A DNA stretch of 64,000 nt from Mameliella sp. CS4 (GCF_019392335.1 NZ_JAHXRQ010000007.1:1-64000); one strand, 5' to 3'; shown: positions 48,629 to 57,337, counted from the first letter of the stretch. Notes: a model not told the origin generated them from the sequence alone. Numbers and translations are program-made.

Positions 48629-49071
48629 CTCTTTTCCATCGAAGCAGTATTACCAACGACCTAGTGCAAGATCGCCCACCGTGAATAGCGTCCTCTCTTT
48701 GCCCTTGAATCCAAAGCATTACTTTCGGCCTTTGCCTCGACTTCCCGACGCCCATCAAGGTTGGGGAGACCGGGGTTTGCCCGGGTTCAGAGCCCAGGTT
48801 CGCGGGGTAACACCTCTGCCTGAACAGGTCAGCATCGGAACAAAAAGGGTGTCGCGTCCAGACCACTGCATGTCCGCCCGGCGATGGCTCCGGTCATTTG
48901 GCAAGCATCGCCCGGTTGTCCACGATGGGCCCGAAGCCGCAGGCGCAACCCTACAAGTCCGCTTCGAGCCAGATTTACGGGACGCTGCTCCCGGCGTGAA
49001 TGGCTGCAATTGCGAAGCGTGCCGCGACCGTCGGGGCTTCCTCTGCCTGCTTTCCCGACCTAGATAGCGGT
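48629..49071. other. Intergenic gap without a supported gene
   Basis: 443 bases between the divergent DUF3892-like and GNAT genes. Open frames exist on both strands but lack recognisable products and ribosome sites. The base composition to about 48740 is less GC-rich than elsewhere and could contain promoters for both neighbours. No tRNA or repeat was recognised. Confidence 0.5.
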
Positions 49072-49560
49072 ATGTATGACGCGCCCATCAAGATCGGTTC
49101 TTTCACCCCTGTCGAAGCGGATCAGCTTGGCATCATCTTCTTCGACGCCGTACGCGAGAGCGCGGCAGGCGTCTACGATGACGATCAGCGGCGGGCCTGG
49201 GCGTCAAAAGTGCCGTCAGGGCCAAACTGGGCCTACCGGCTGACCTCGCAACGTACAATGGTTGCGCGTCAGTCGGAGCGGCCGGTCGGCTTCATGACAC
49301 TCACAGACGACGGCTATATCGACCAGGCTTTTGTTGCTCCTGCGTTTCAGCGCCGGGGTGTCGGCAGACTGCTCTACACACGGATTGAAGCTTTGGCGCG
49401 CGAGGCGGGGATCCAACGCCTTTACTCGGATGCAAGCTATTTGGTCCGGGGCCTCTTTGAGCAGCAGGGATGGATGGTTGTACAGGAACAACGGATCGAG
49501 CGAGCGGGCGTAACGCTGACCAATTTCGCGATGGAGAAACGTCTTTGCGGATCGGTTTGA
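49072..49560 (+). CDS. GNAT-family N-acetyltransferase
   Basis: 162 residues from the ATG at 49072; a further upstream start at 49000 is possible but has no better support. The GNAT core is visible: VGFMTLTDDGYIDQAFVAPAF (beta4), the acetyl-CoA loop QRRGVGRLLYTRIEA (Q/R-x-x-G-x-G/A, about residues 94-108), and LYSDASYLVRGLFEQQGW with the usual beta5-alpha4 ending. Substrate not predictable. It stands alone in a region with decayed genes and a lower share of GC at third codon positions than the neighbouring housekeeping genes, which may indicate transfer. Confidence 0.85.
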   Translation: MYDAPIKIGSFTPVEADQLGIIFFDAVRESAAGVYDDDQRRAWASKVPSGPNWAYRLTSQRTMVARQSERPVGFMTLTDDGYIDQAFVAPAFQRRGVGRLLYTRIEALAREAGIQRLYSDASYLVRGLFEQQGWMVVQEQRIERAGVTLTNFAMEKRLCGSV

Positions 49561-49829
49561 GGCTGATTTGGTCTGTCGCCAGATCGCTCAAGAATTAGCA
49601 GGCCGTCACAGCCACGCGGCGACCGATACCGCCGTGCGCTCTACGGAGCTTGACCTGCCGGAGGGTGTTGCAGAGCCCACGAACACCCGTGTCTGGAAAG
49701 CCGTGCCGCAGCGATGCCGTCTTGGCGAGGCTCCGGTCGGTGCCGGTTGCGATCAAGGAGGCGGTCAGACCAGAAGAGGTGGTTTTGGCGCGCCTGGGGC
49801 CAATGGCCACGCAGGAAAGAAACCGGACG
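49561..49829. other. Probable relic DNA beside a truncated gene
   Basis: No intact gene. An 83-codon open stretch on the - strand (49595-49846) and a 62-codon one on the + strand (49650-49838) are both without recognised product. Because the neighbouring Rid-like gene loses its normal C-terminus exactly at the border with this stretch, it is likely to be a scar of a deletion or insertion. Confidence 0.45.
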
Positions 49830-50249
49830 TCAGCGTGACCGGGCATCGCCGAGCCACCCCATCAGGACGTCGTAATTGCCGAGTGCGGCCCCGCTGTCCG
49901 TGACGTAGACCGTCAACTCGGTCAGGTCGTCTCTGGTCATTCCGGCGCCCTCCAGAACGGCGTCGATATTGCTCAGAACCTCGGTCATCTGTGCCCGCAT
50001 GTCGCCGGGATGCAGGGTCGAAACGCCGAAGGGCGCGTCAGGATCGGTCTGCAACGACGCCTGTCCGGCGATGGTGAGAAACCGGCACGGCGCGGTGACA
50101 ACCTCGCCCTGGTTGAAGATGGCTGCCGGCCAGGTCACCGGGTTGATTGCGTCTCGTGCCATATGGCCCTCGGCATATGCGACGCCGGGCGACAGGAGGA
50201 CGGACAGGGCTGCCGCAACGCGCGCCGAACTCTTGATGAAACTGAACAT
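49830..50249 (-). pseudogene. Exported Rid (YjgF/RidA) family protein, C-terminally truncated
   Basis: 139 residues are left. A signal peptide (MFSFIKSSARVAAALSVLL, ending GVAYA) precedes a Rid domain: FLTIAGQASLQTDPD, STLHPGDMRAQMTEVLSNIDAVLEGAG, DLTELTVYVTD and GNYDVLMGWLG. Intact members continue after the last motif for about 25-30 residues, including the conserved arginine/glutamate-bearing end of the domain (commonly P-x-x-T-x-x-x-V-x-x-L and a V-E-I-E-like strand). Here the frame runs into DARSR and a stop. Without that strand the trimer cannot form normally, so it is best read as a broken gene. It lies next to another decayed gene. Confidence 0.6.
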
Positions 50250-50337
50250 GGAACGTTCCTTTCCGTTGGCCCGGACACCGCGTCCGGGGATGCAGAAAAG
50301 CCCATCGTTCCAAAGGGATCCGCCCTATAGGGGGAAT

Positions 50338-51097
50338 ACCCCAGGGATCGAAGATCCCCTGTTCAAAGGCCTACATGGCCGCGACGGACCGTGTGTTCGC
50401 ACCGATCTTGCGGAACAGGTTTTGCAGGTGGTTGTCGACGGTCTTGGGCGACACATCCAGATCGCGGGTGATTTCCTTGTTGGTCTTGCCCCGCGCGAGG
50501 TGTTTCAGAACCTCGGCCTCGCGCGGGGTCATGCCGTCAGGATAGACGCGGGGACCAGCGGAGCTCTGCCCGGTCTGGTCCAGCACCAGGCGGACCGCGT
50601 CGCGCGGCTGCGGCCCGGCAAGCAAGGCCGCGTCGCACCACGGCGCGTCGGAGCGGTCCGCGCAGGCAGCCGGCGGGTCAGGGACACGGCCTGCGCACAC
50701 TGCGCGCCCCCCAGCCGCAGCACCTCGGGCCCTATGGCAACGAGGCCGTAACAACGCCTCCCGCGCCTCTTGCGGCGCATCGGGCACGGCGCGGGCCTCC
50801 AGCTCGCCCCGCACACCATCCGGGTCGGCAAGGTCCGCAAGGCTGAAGGCGAAATACCGGGTCAGTTCGTCGCCCAAGGTCATGGCGGCGGTGTCTTCGG
50901 AGGTCGAGGTACAGCCGATGAAACGGGTGATGCAGGCGTAGTAGAGCGCGGTCAGGGCGTCTTCCTCCACCCCCAACCTGCGCCCAAGGCGGACCGCCAG
51001 AACCGTCCGCGGAGCCCGTCGGGTTGCCGGCAGCGAGGTCGGTGGCCGTCGAGAGTGCGCCCGGCACTTGGGAAAGGGACCCGTGCTCACCCGGCAA
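50338..51097 (-). pseudogene. Decayed LuxR-type regulator with relic HD-GYP-like segment
   Basis: The C-terminal helix-turn-helix is well preserved (MTPREAEVLKHLARGKTNKEI, then SPKTVDNHLQNLFRKIG) but runs into an in-frame TAG at 50371-50373, after which the same frame continues AFEQGIFDPWG, a typical tail of this family: a Tyr-codon to stop mutation is the simplest explanation. Further upstream, RRLGVEEDALTALYYACITRFIGCT resembles the start of an HD-GYP-like domain, yet the part before it (LSTATDLAAGN) and a segment after it (LVAIGPEVLRLGG) are in other frames. The middle is much shorter than in intact proteins of some 500 residues. Several frameshifts, a deletion and a nonsense change together show a pseudogene. 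Confidence 0.75.
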
Positions 51098-51482
51098 TGG
51101 CGATTTCCTCTCTGCAACGGTCCTCCCCCCCGAGCCGCGTTTTCGTCACAGCCGGTCTCAGCTTTGAAAGGCAGTCCTTTCCACAGCCGGGGTTCCCTCC
51201 GTCGGTCTGTCAAGATTTCGCCGGACACCGCAGCACGATGATTTCCGCTCGACTGGTCAGGTTATGGATATGCGGGACAGGCCCCCGCCCTGTTTCGAAA
51301 TCGGCAACCTCCGTTTCCAGAACCTCAAAAAATCCCGGACAATCCTCGCCATAGTCTTGCCTCACTATGACCGCCCCAGCGCCGCAAATCGTTAAAGACG
51401 GGTTAAAGACAGAGGGGCAATAGTCACCCTGCACGAGCTTTTCGTGGCGCGGGCGACCTGATGTCGTCCGCAGCGTCAGAAC

Positions 51483-51496
51483 GGCGGCCATGTTGC
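51483..51496 (+). promoter_or_regulatory. Candidate sigma-54 promoter of the flagellin gene
   Basis: GGC (51483-51485) and TTGC (51493-51496) are separated by seven bases, the exact spacing of the -24/-12 elements of RpoN promoters (TGGCAC-N5-TTGC), although the bases between do not match well. The start would fall near 51508, giving a leader of about 30 nt. Late flagellar genes of alphaproteobacteria are often RpoN-dependent. Confidence 0.4.
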
Positions 51497-51497
51497 C

Positions 51498-51514
51498 GGG
51501 CGCGAAACGCGCCC
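51498..51514 (+). promoter_or_regulatory. Hairpin in the flagellin mRNA leader region
   Basis: GGGCGCG, loop AAA, CGCGCCC: seven perfect pairs 25 nt before the start codon, just after the candidate promoter. If within the transcript it would form a stable 5' structure; flagellin leaders of alphaproteobacteria are known sites of post-transcriptional control by FlbT/FlaF. Confidence 0.35.
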
Positions 51515-51538
51515 TCTGACGAGAAAGGCGAAAGCTAA

Positions 51539-52837
51539 ATGTCGAGTATCAATTCCAATCCAGGGGCCACGGCGGCCCTGCAGACCCTGAAGGCGATCAA
51601 CGCCTCGATGGGAGACACCCAGAACCAGATCGCGACCGGCAAAAAGGTGGCGTCCTCGCAGGACAATGCCGCCGTCTGGGCGATTTCCAAGGTCATGGAG
51701 GCCGACGTGGAGGGCTTCCAGCGCGTCTCGGACAGCCTCAGCCTGGGCCAGGCGACGATTTCCGTCGCCCGCCAGGGGGCCGAGACGGTCACCGACCTGC
51801 TGACAGAGGTGAAGGGCAAGATCGTCGCCGCGCAGGAAGAAAACGTCGACCGGGCCAAGATCCAGACCGATATCGACGCCCTGCGCGACCAGATCGGCTC
51901 GATCGTGAGCGCGGCGCAGTTCAACGGCCAGGCCATGCTGACCAATACCGACCAGACCGCAGGGTCCGGCGGGATCAACGTGCTGTCCTCGATCAACCGG
52001 ACGATGGATGGTGTGACCTCCAGCGACATCCGCGTGTCCAAGCAGGATCTGGGCCAGGGCGCCGCCAGCATCGGCAGCGGGCTGACCGCGCTGACCGCCG
52101 GCGCCAATGACGTCACCGGCACCGGCGATGCTGCTGCCGCCACCCTGACCGGCGCGGCCACCGCCCCCACCGGCACCACCACCTTTGGCGCCGCGGCCAC
52201 CACCACCGTTGCCGCGGGCACGGGTTTCTCGGTCGAGATCTCGGCCACGGCGGCCAACGCACCGTCCAACACCGGCGGGCGCAACGACATTTCCTATGTC
52301 GCCCGTGACGGCGACACGATGGAGGACGTGGCCGCGGGTCTTGCCGCCGCCTTCAACAGCTATGTCACCGACGACCTGGGCGCTGGCAACGAGGGCACCA
52401 TCGACGCCAGCGCCAGCGGCAACCAGATCACCTTTACCGGCGCCGACCAGGTGGGTGACAACTTCTCGATCACCGTGCAGCAATACGCTGCCGATGCCTC
52501 CAGCACCATCGGCGGCGGTCTGGCGGAACTGGGCAACATCGACGTCACCTCCGAGGCCGGGGTCGACAGCGCCCTGACCGAGATCGAGGGCCTGATCCAG
52601 ACCTCCATCGACGCGGCCGCCGCCTTCGGCTCTGCCGAGATGCGCCTGGACACGCAGAAAGACTTTGTCTCGGGCCTGACGGACGCGCTGAAATCGGGCA
52701 TCGGAACGCTGGTGGACGCCGATCTCGAAGAGGTCTCGGCCAAGTTGCAGGCGCAGCAGGTCCAGCAGCAGCTGGCCATGCAGGCCCTGTCGATCGCCAA
52801 CCGCGCGCCGCAGTCCCTGCTGTCGCTGTTCCGCTAA
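51539..52837 (+). CDS. fliC: Flagellin
   Basis: 432 residues. The subunit of the flagellar filament, exported by the flagellar type III system. The conserved N-terminal D0/D1 helices (MSSINSNPGATAALQTLKAI, then IATGKKVASSQDNAAVWAIS and GFQRVSDSLSLGQATISVA) and C-terminal D1/D0 (EISAKLQ-like LEEVSAKLQAQQVQQQLAMQ and NRAPQSLLSLFR) enclose a variable Ala/Thr/Gly-rich domain (about 165-350). Flagellin is ordinarily found with fla/flg genes, but here it stands alone next to ppx, with its own promoter region and terminator. GAAAGGCGAAAGC before the ATG serves as ribosome site. Confidence 0.94.
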   Translation: MSSINSNPGATAALQTLKAINASMGDTQNQIATGKKVASSQDNAAVWAISKVMEADVEGFQRVSDSLSLGQATISVARQGAETVTDLLTEVKGKIVAAQEENVDRAKIQTDIDALRDQIGSIVSAAQFNGQAMLTNTDQTAGSGGINVLSSINRTMDGVTSSDIRVSKQDLGQGAASIGSGLTALTAGANDVTGTGDAAAATLTGAATAPTGTTTFGAAATTTVAAGTGFSVEISATAANAPSNTGGRNDISYVARDGDTMEDVAAGLAAAFNSYVTDDLGAGNEGTIDASASGNQITFTGADQVGDNFSITVQQYAADASSTIGGGLAELGNIDVTSEAGVDSALTEIEGLIQTSIDAAAAFGSAEMRLDTQKDFVSGLTDALKSGIGTLVDADLEEVSAKLQAQQVQQQLAMQALSIANRAPQSLLSLFR

Positions 52838-52844
52838 GCAAGTG

Positions 52845-52896
52845 GCACCAGACCTTGAGAACGGGGCGACACAGCCGCGCAAGGTCTGGTGCTTTT
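52845..52896 (+). terminator. Strong rho-independent terminator of the flagellin gene
   Basis: GCACCAGACCTTG and CAAGGTCTGGTGC form a 13-bp perfect stem around a 22-base loop, directly followed by TTTT. It begins eight bases after the stop codon and isolates the gene from ppx. Confidence 0.88.
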
Positions 52897-52953
52897 GATT
52901 GACCCCCCCAGTCCGAAAGGGTCATAACCCCGCCAAGCGACAGCGGGATTCGG

Positions 52954-54501
52954 ATGGACGGGCAAGAGGAAACGCACGGGCACTGGGACCCGTTTGGCAG
53001 ACCGCTTTTCAACGATCCGAAAGCGCGGGCCCTGTCCCGGGTGGGTGTCGTGGACATCGGCTCGAACTCGGTCCGGCTGGTGGTCTTTGACGGGGCTGCA
53101 CGCAGCCCGGCCTATTTCTACAACGAAAAGATCATGTGCGGCCTGGGCGCCGGGATGGCCGAAACCGGCCGCCTGAATCCGGAGGGGCGCGAACGCGCGC
53201 TGCGCGCCATGCTGCGCTTTCGTGCGCTGGCCAATGGCATGGACCTGCCCGACCTGACGGTCGTGGCAACCGCCGCCATGCGCGACGCCGAGGACGGAGA
53301 AGAGTTTCGCCGGGTGCTCGAATCCGCCACCGGCCTGCGGGTCTGGGTGATCGACGGCGCCGAGGAGGCACGGCTTTCGGCACAGGGCGTGCTGCTGGGC
53401 TGGCCCGGCAGCTACGGCCTTGTCTGCGACATCGGCGGCTCGTCGATGGAACTGGCCGAGATCCACGACGGCGAGGTCGGCCGCCGGGTGACATCGCCGC
53501 TGGGGCCGCTGAAGCTGCGCGACATCGAAGGCGGGCGCAAGGCGCGCGACAAGCAGATCAAGCGCGAACTCAAGGCCCTGGCAGAGCACATGGGCACCCA
53601 GCGCGACCGGCTGTTCCTGGTCGGCGGCAGCTGGCGGGCGATTGCACGGATCGACATGCACCGCCGGGGCTATCCGCTGCAGGTGCTGCACGAATACCGG
53701 ATGGACGCCGAGTCGGTCCGCGAGACCGTCGCCTATATCGAAGAGACCGAGGATCACGACACGCTGCGCAAGGCCTGCGGCGTCTCGGCCACGCGGATGG
53801 CCCTGGTCCCCTTCGCCAGCGAGGTCCTGCTGCGCCTGCTGGAGTGTTTCGAACCCAAGGATATCGCGATTTCCAGCTACGGCATCCGTGAGGGCATGCT
53901 GTTCGAACAGATGCCGCAAGAGTTGCGCGACCGCGACCCGCTGGTCGAGGCCTGCCGCTTTGCCGAGGCCAAGGATGCGCGGATGCCCGGCTTTGGCGCC
54001 GCGCTTTATGATTTCGTGCTGCCGCTCTTTCCTGATGCCAGCGCCTCACGGCGGCGGCTGATCCACGCCGCCTGCCTGTTGCACGACGTCAGCTGGCGCG
54101 CGCATCCCGACTATCGCGCCGAGGTCTGTTTCGACAACGCCACGCGCGCCAACATGGGCGGGCTGAAACACTGGGAGCGGGTCTACCTAGGGCTGGCGCT
54201 GCTGCACCGCTATCGCAACAAGCGCGAAGGCACCCGGTTCGAGGATCTCTTTGCCCTGCTGGACGAACCGCACCAGACAGAGGCAGAGGTTCTGGGCAAG
54301 GCGCTGCGCTTTGGCGCGATGCTCTGGACGCTCAAGGCGGACGGAACCGGTCCGCGGCTGGCCTGGGATGCCGAGACCAGGGCGCTGGAACTGCGCCTGG
54401 ATGGCACCACCGCCCCGCTTTACGGCGAGGTCGGCGAGTCGCGCCTGAAATCCCTGGCCGATGCGCTGGGGGCGGACAGCCGCGACGTCACGATCGTCTG
54501 A
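52954..54501 (+). CDS. ppx: Exopolyphosphatase, Ppx/GppA family
   Basis: 515 residues. It removes terminal phosphate from polyphosphate or pppGpp. The actin-like fold is clear: VGVVDIGSNSVRLVVFDG (phosphate-1 loop, about 30-47), TVVATAAMRDAEDG, VIDGAEEARLSAQGVLLG, and the second loop LVCDIGGSSMELAEI (about 155-169). The C-terminal part (LIHAACLLHDVSWRAHPDYR) is an HD-like helical domain. It would act opposite to the ppk product. In related genomes I recall ppx following ppk directly; here an 8-kb stretch separates them. Confidence 0.92.
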   Translation: MDGQEETHGHWDPFGRPLFNDPKARALSRVGVVDIGSNSVRLVVFDGAARSPAYFYNEKIMCGLGAGMAETGRLNPEGRERALRAMLRFRALANGMDLPDLTVVATAAMRDAEDGEEFRRVLESATGLRVWVIDGAEEARLSAQGVLLGWPGSYGLVCDIGGSSMELAEIHDGEVGRRVTSPLGPLKLRDIEGGRKARDKQIKRELKALAEHMGTQRDRLFLVGGSWRAIARIDMHRRGYPLQVLHEYRMDAESVRETVAYIEETEDHDTLRKACGVSATRMALVPFASEVLLRLLECFEPKDIAISSYGIREGMLFEQMPQELRDRDPLVEACRFAEAKDARMPGFGAALYDFVLPLFPDASASRRRLIHAACLLHDVSWRAHPDYRAEVCFDNATRANMGGLKHWERVYLGLALLHRYRNKREGTRFEDLFALLDEPHQTEAEVLGKALRFGAMLWTLKADGTGPRLAWDAETRALELRLDGTTAPLYGEVGESRLKSLADALGADSRDVTIV

Positions 54502-54523
54502 CCCCGACTGCGGCCCGGCGGGA

Positions 54524-54904
54524 CTACAGGTCGATCTTTTCGTCCGGCGCCACCTCGGGCTCTGGCAGCTCGGGCGCTTCCGGCTCCAACGGCACGCGGC
54601 GACGGATGATGATGTCGCCGTTCTCCAGCATCTCGGGCGGGTGATAGAGCGTCCAGTCCTCGACCTGCTCCAGGATCTCGCCCAGCGCGGGGCCCATCTC
54701 GGCAGCGAAATCGCGCATCATGGGCTGCATCTCGCGCAGGGTCTTGTCCATCTCCTCCAGCGCCGGTTCCATCTCGGTCATCAACCCGCGCAGAAAGAGC
54801 TTGGCCCCCTCCTCCATCAGGTTCAAACCATCCGGTTCTTCCTCGGCGGCCAGCGGCGCGGCGACAAGGGTCAGGACGAGGGCGGGCATGGCAAGCTGTT
54901 TCAT
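54524..54904 (-). CDS. Small secreted helical protein of unknown function
   Basis: 126 residues from the ATG at 54904. A signal peptide (MKQLAMPALVLTLVAAPLAA) is followed by a methionine- and glutamate-rich helix (LMEEGAKLFLRGLMTEMEPA, repeated in form as AAEMGPALGEILEQVEDW) and a proline/acidic tail. The LMEEGAKLFxRGLMTEM start is one I have seen in Rhodobacterales proteins that carry misleading automatic names; no ATPase motif is present here. The gene is close to, and on the same strand as, the EEP nuclease gene upstream. Confidence 0.7.
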   Translation of the reverse strand: MKQLAMPALVLTLVAAPLAAEEEPDGLNLMEEGAKLFLRGLMTEMEPALEEMDKTLREMQPMMRDFAAEMGPALGEILEQVEDWTLYHPPEMLENGDIIIRRRVPLEPEAPELPEPEVAPDEKIDL

Positions 54905-54944
54905 GCCCTTAGATATAGGCAGGACCCGGGGCGCTGGGAAGGGT

Positions 54945-55955
54945 TCAGAGGTCGATGTCCAGCGTGACGGGGAAATGGTCCGAGGCCACCAGCAACGAGG
55001 CACGCAGGGCCTCGTCCTGCCAGCATTCCGCATCGTCGAATGGATGCCAGATGCGCCAGCGCGGGTTCCGCGCCCGAAGACCCGGGGAAATCATCACGTA
55101 GTCCAGCAGCGCCTGAAGGTAACGTTTCTCGTCATAAAGGAAAAAGCGCGCGGTCGTGGGCTGCGCCCCCAGCCGCCGCTGCAGCGCCTCGGCCGCGTGC
55201 GGATCGTAAAGATGCATCTCTGCGCCGTCACCATCGCCCAGGAGGATCTCGACCGAACTGCGCCCGAAGAGGCCCTCATAGCTGTCCAGACCGGGACCGT
55301 CGTTCAGGTCGCCCATCAGCACCAGGTCCTCGCCCGCCGCCAGGTGCGCCGCTATCCGCCGGCGCAGCCAGACCGCCTGGGCCAGTTGCTTGCGGCGGTT
55401 GGCGATGGCCAGTCTCATGACCTCTTCACGGCCCTTCGCCCCGTGCGGCGCCTTGGATTTCAGATGCGCGCCGACAATGCGCAGGCTCTCGCCGCTCATG
55501 GTCTCGACCGCCAGTTCCAGCGGCGGCTTGGAAAAGGCCACGCGGTCGGCACGGGCATCGATGTCCAGATCGATCTCGAACTCGGTGTCAAAGCGCGGCG
55601 CCGCCTTGCTGTCCTGCGGATCGTGGCGCACGCGCAGCTTGTCCGCATCGTACAGCAGCGCGATTTCCTGCTGGGTGTTGTTGGCAAACCCCGTGGCCAC
55701 CGCGCGCGTGCGCAGCCCCGCGGCCTCGGCGAAATTGGTCAAGGCGCGGGTGGTGGACCGGCGGCGATTGGTGTCGGGCGCCTCGATCACCATGATCGCA
55801 TCCGCCTCCATCCGCCGAAACACATAGCCCAGCGCCTCCAGCTGGTCGCCTCGGGCGATGCGATGGCGCCCGCCCAGTTCGTTGTCGATCAGGGGACGGC
55901 CCTTGTCGTCGAACAGCGAGTCGAACCATTCGACGTTGTAGCTGGCCAGGCGCAT
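54945..55955 (-). CDS. Endonuclease/exonuclease/phosphatase-family protein
   Basis: 336 residues, no signal peptide. The EEP fold is marked by ASYNVEWFDSLFDD at the start, MVIEAPDTN (the metal-binding glutamate about 57), VGAHLKSK (about 164), LMGDLNDGPG (about 217) and VASDHFPVTLDIDL at the end, which has the catalytic S-D-H. Members hydrolyse phosphodiesters of nucleic acids, lipids or inositol phosphates, and specificity cannot be told. Its stop is 40 nt from the small secreted protein gene, and its start is six bases from the DjlA-like gene. Confidence 0.85.
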   Translation of the reverse strand: MRLASYNVEWFDSLFDDKGRPLIDNELGGRHRIARGDQLEALGYVFRRMEADAIMVIEAPDTNRRRSTTRALTNFAEAAGLRTRAVATGFANNTQQEIALLYDADKLRVRHDPQDSKAAPRFDTEFEIDLDIDARADRVAFSKPPLELAVETMSGESLRIVGAHLKSKAPHGAKGREEVMRLAIANRRKQLAQAVWLRRRIAAHLAAGEDLVLMGDLNDGPGLDSYEGLFGRSSVEILLGDGDGAEMHLYDPHAAEALQRRLGAQPTTARFFLYDEKRYLQALLDYVMISPGLRARNPRWRIWHPFDDAECWQDEALRASLLVASDHFPVTLDIDL

Positions 55956-55961
55956 GGCCCG

Positions 55962-56645
55962 TCAGGCGGTTTCGCGCGCGGAAATCTCTTCCCAGGCGCG
56001 GTTGATGTCGATCAGGCGCTTCTCGGCGATCTTGACCGCCTCCGCGGGCACGCCACGGGCAATCATCGCGTCCGGGTGGCTTTCGCGGACCAGCTGCCGC
56101 CAGGTCTTGCGGATCTGGTCCAGCGGCATGTCCGGGCTGACCCCCAGCACCGTGTAGGGATCGGGCGCGGCATCGGGCACGAAACGGCTGCGCAGGGTGC
56201 GGAACTGGCTTTCGTCCATGCCGAAGATGGCCGCGACTTCGGCAAGAAAGGCATCCTCTGCCGGGTGATAGGTGCCGTCGGCCAGCGCGATGTGGAACAG
56301 CCCCTCCATCAGGTCGCAGAGCGTGCCGGTGCCCTGCCCGAACATGGTGGCGATGCGGCGCGCGTAATCCTCATATCCCGCCACGTCCTGCCGCGCGAGG
56401 TTGAAGACCCGCGCCGCCCCGGCCTCGTCCTCGCGGGCGATTTGGAACACCTCGCGAAAGGCCGTCACCTCGTCACGCGTCACCAGCCCGTCGGCCTTGG
56501 CCATCTTGGCCGAAAGCGCAATCACGGCGATGGTAAAGGCCACGCTGCGCTCGGGCGGCGCGCGCAGCCGGTCAAAGACGGCCGTCAGCCCCTCGCCCGA
56601 GGTCAGGGCCTGCAGGGCCCGGGATATGCGTGTCCAGATCGACAT
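55962..56645 (-). CDS. DjlA-like co-chaperone (TerB plus J domain)
   Basis: 227 residues. An N-terminal TerB-like helical domain (about 30-150, with AKMAKADGLVTRDEVTAFRE and ALADGTYHPAEDAFLAEVA) precedes a C-terminal J domain (about 162-225: DPYTVLGVSPDMPLDQIRK, then ESHPDAMIARG with the essential H-P-D, then RLIDINRAWEEI). It stimulates DnaK ATPase. Unlike enterobacterial DjlA it lacks an N-terminal membrane anchor. It is transcribed with the EEP gene, six bases downstream. Confidence 0.88.
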   Translation of the reverse strand: MSIWTRISRALQALTSGEGLTAVFDRLRAPPERSVAFTIAVIALSAKMAKADGLVTRDEVTAFREVFQIAREDEAGAARVFNLARQDVAGYEDYARRIATMFGQGTGTLCDLMEGLFHIALADGTYHPAEDAFLAEVAAIFGMDESQFRTLRSRFVPDAAPDPYTVLGVSPDMPLDQIRKTWRQLVRESHPDAMIARGVPAEAVKIAEKRLIDINRAWEEISARETA

Positions 56646-56725
56646 GGGGCAAGTCTACGCGCTCCGGCAGGCGCTGTCAGGGGCGGATCGGGGAAAATTC
56701 TGCACCTGCGAACACCCGTCGCGGG

Positions 56726-57337
56726 TCAGAGGCGCAAAGCGCCCTGCGGGCCGGTCAGCCCGGCCGAAAGACGCGGGGCCTCGGCGGGTTCGAACCGCAC
56801 CAGCGGCGCCTGCAGGTGCGGCGCCAGCAGCGCCTGCAAGTGCCCGGCCTCGGGATGGGCCACGGTCAGGCGGTCCAGCACCAGCCCCGAAGGCGGCAGG
56901 CTCTGTCCCGGCGGGGTCGGCACGTGCCACTGGATCAGCGCGGGGAACAGCCCGTCAAATGGCAGCCGCCCATCCTCAGGCACCGCCATCGACCAGCGCA
57001 GCCCGTCGCGGTCCAGGTCCACCCGGCGCCCGGCCATCGGCAGGGCGGCGATGGCCGCGTCGATGTCCCGCACCCGGCAGATCCACTTGTCGAGCCGCGC
57101 CGGCCCGCTGAAATCGTCCAGCCCGAACCAGCGCGCATCGGGCGGCGGCGGGGCATCGGGATCAATGGCAATGGCCTCGAGATACATCTGCGGCACCAGT
57201 CCGATCAGCCGGTTGTGGGTACCATACCGCGCATGCTGACCGCCCGGCCCCATCGGAACGCCCAATGCCGCCTCGCAAAAGGCAACCGCCGCCGCCAGAT
57301 CCTTGCCAGCAACGGCCACATGATCGAGTTCCATCAT
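56726..57337 (-). CDS. VOC (glyoxalase-like) family protein
   Basis: 203 residues from the first of two adjacent ATG codons (57337); AAAGGG lies eight bases upstream. The first half (MELDHVAVAGKDLAAAVAFC, GGQHARYGTHNRLIGL, YLEAIAID) is a glyoxalase-like domain of the type with paired beta-alpha-beta-beta-beta modules, and the second half (LPFDGLFPALIQWHVPTPPG, LDRLTVAHPEAGHLQALL) completes it. Function cannot be assigned. Its neighbours are the DjlA-like gene and methylmalonyl-CoA mutase; methylmalonyl-CoA epimerase also belongs to this superfamily, but the sequence is not of that type. Confidence 0.8.
   Translation of the reverse strand: MMELDHVAVAGKDLAAAVAFCEAALGVPMGPGGQHARYGTHNRLIGLVPQMYLEAIAIDPDAPPPPDARWFGLDDFSGPARLDKWICRVRDIDAAIAALPMAGRRVDLDRDGLRWSMAVPEDGRLPFDGLFPALIQWHVPTPPGQSLPPSGLVLDRLTVAHPEAGHLQALLAPHLQAPLVRFEPAEAPRLSAGLTGPQGALRL

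Larger units (their letters stand above)
51098..51538. other. Region upstream of the flagellin gene
   Basis: 441 bases without a gene I can support. A 93-codon open frame on the - strand (51210-51491) starts inside the flagellin promoter region and resembles nothing known to me. The last 60 bases contain the candidate sigma-54 promoter and a hairpin in the flagellin leader. Confidence 0.5.

Noticed and set aside
48629-49071. Possible tRNA or integration site in the gap beside the GNAT gene
   Set aside because: No cloverleaf with acceptor and T-loop pattern could be built by eye, and no direct repeats suggesting an attachment site were found.
49595-49846. An 83-codon open frame on the - strand beside the truncated Rid gene
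   Set aside because: No family, no ribosome site, and it lies in a suspected scar. A transposase relic was considered but could not be recognised.
51210-51491. A 93-codon open frame on the - strand upstream of flagellin
   Set aside because: It starts within the candidate flagellin promoter, overlaps the edge of a decayed gene, and its product has no recognised family. It is possible but not supported.
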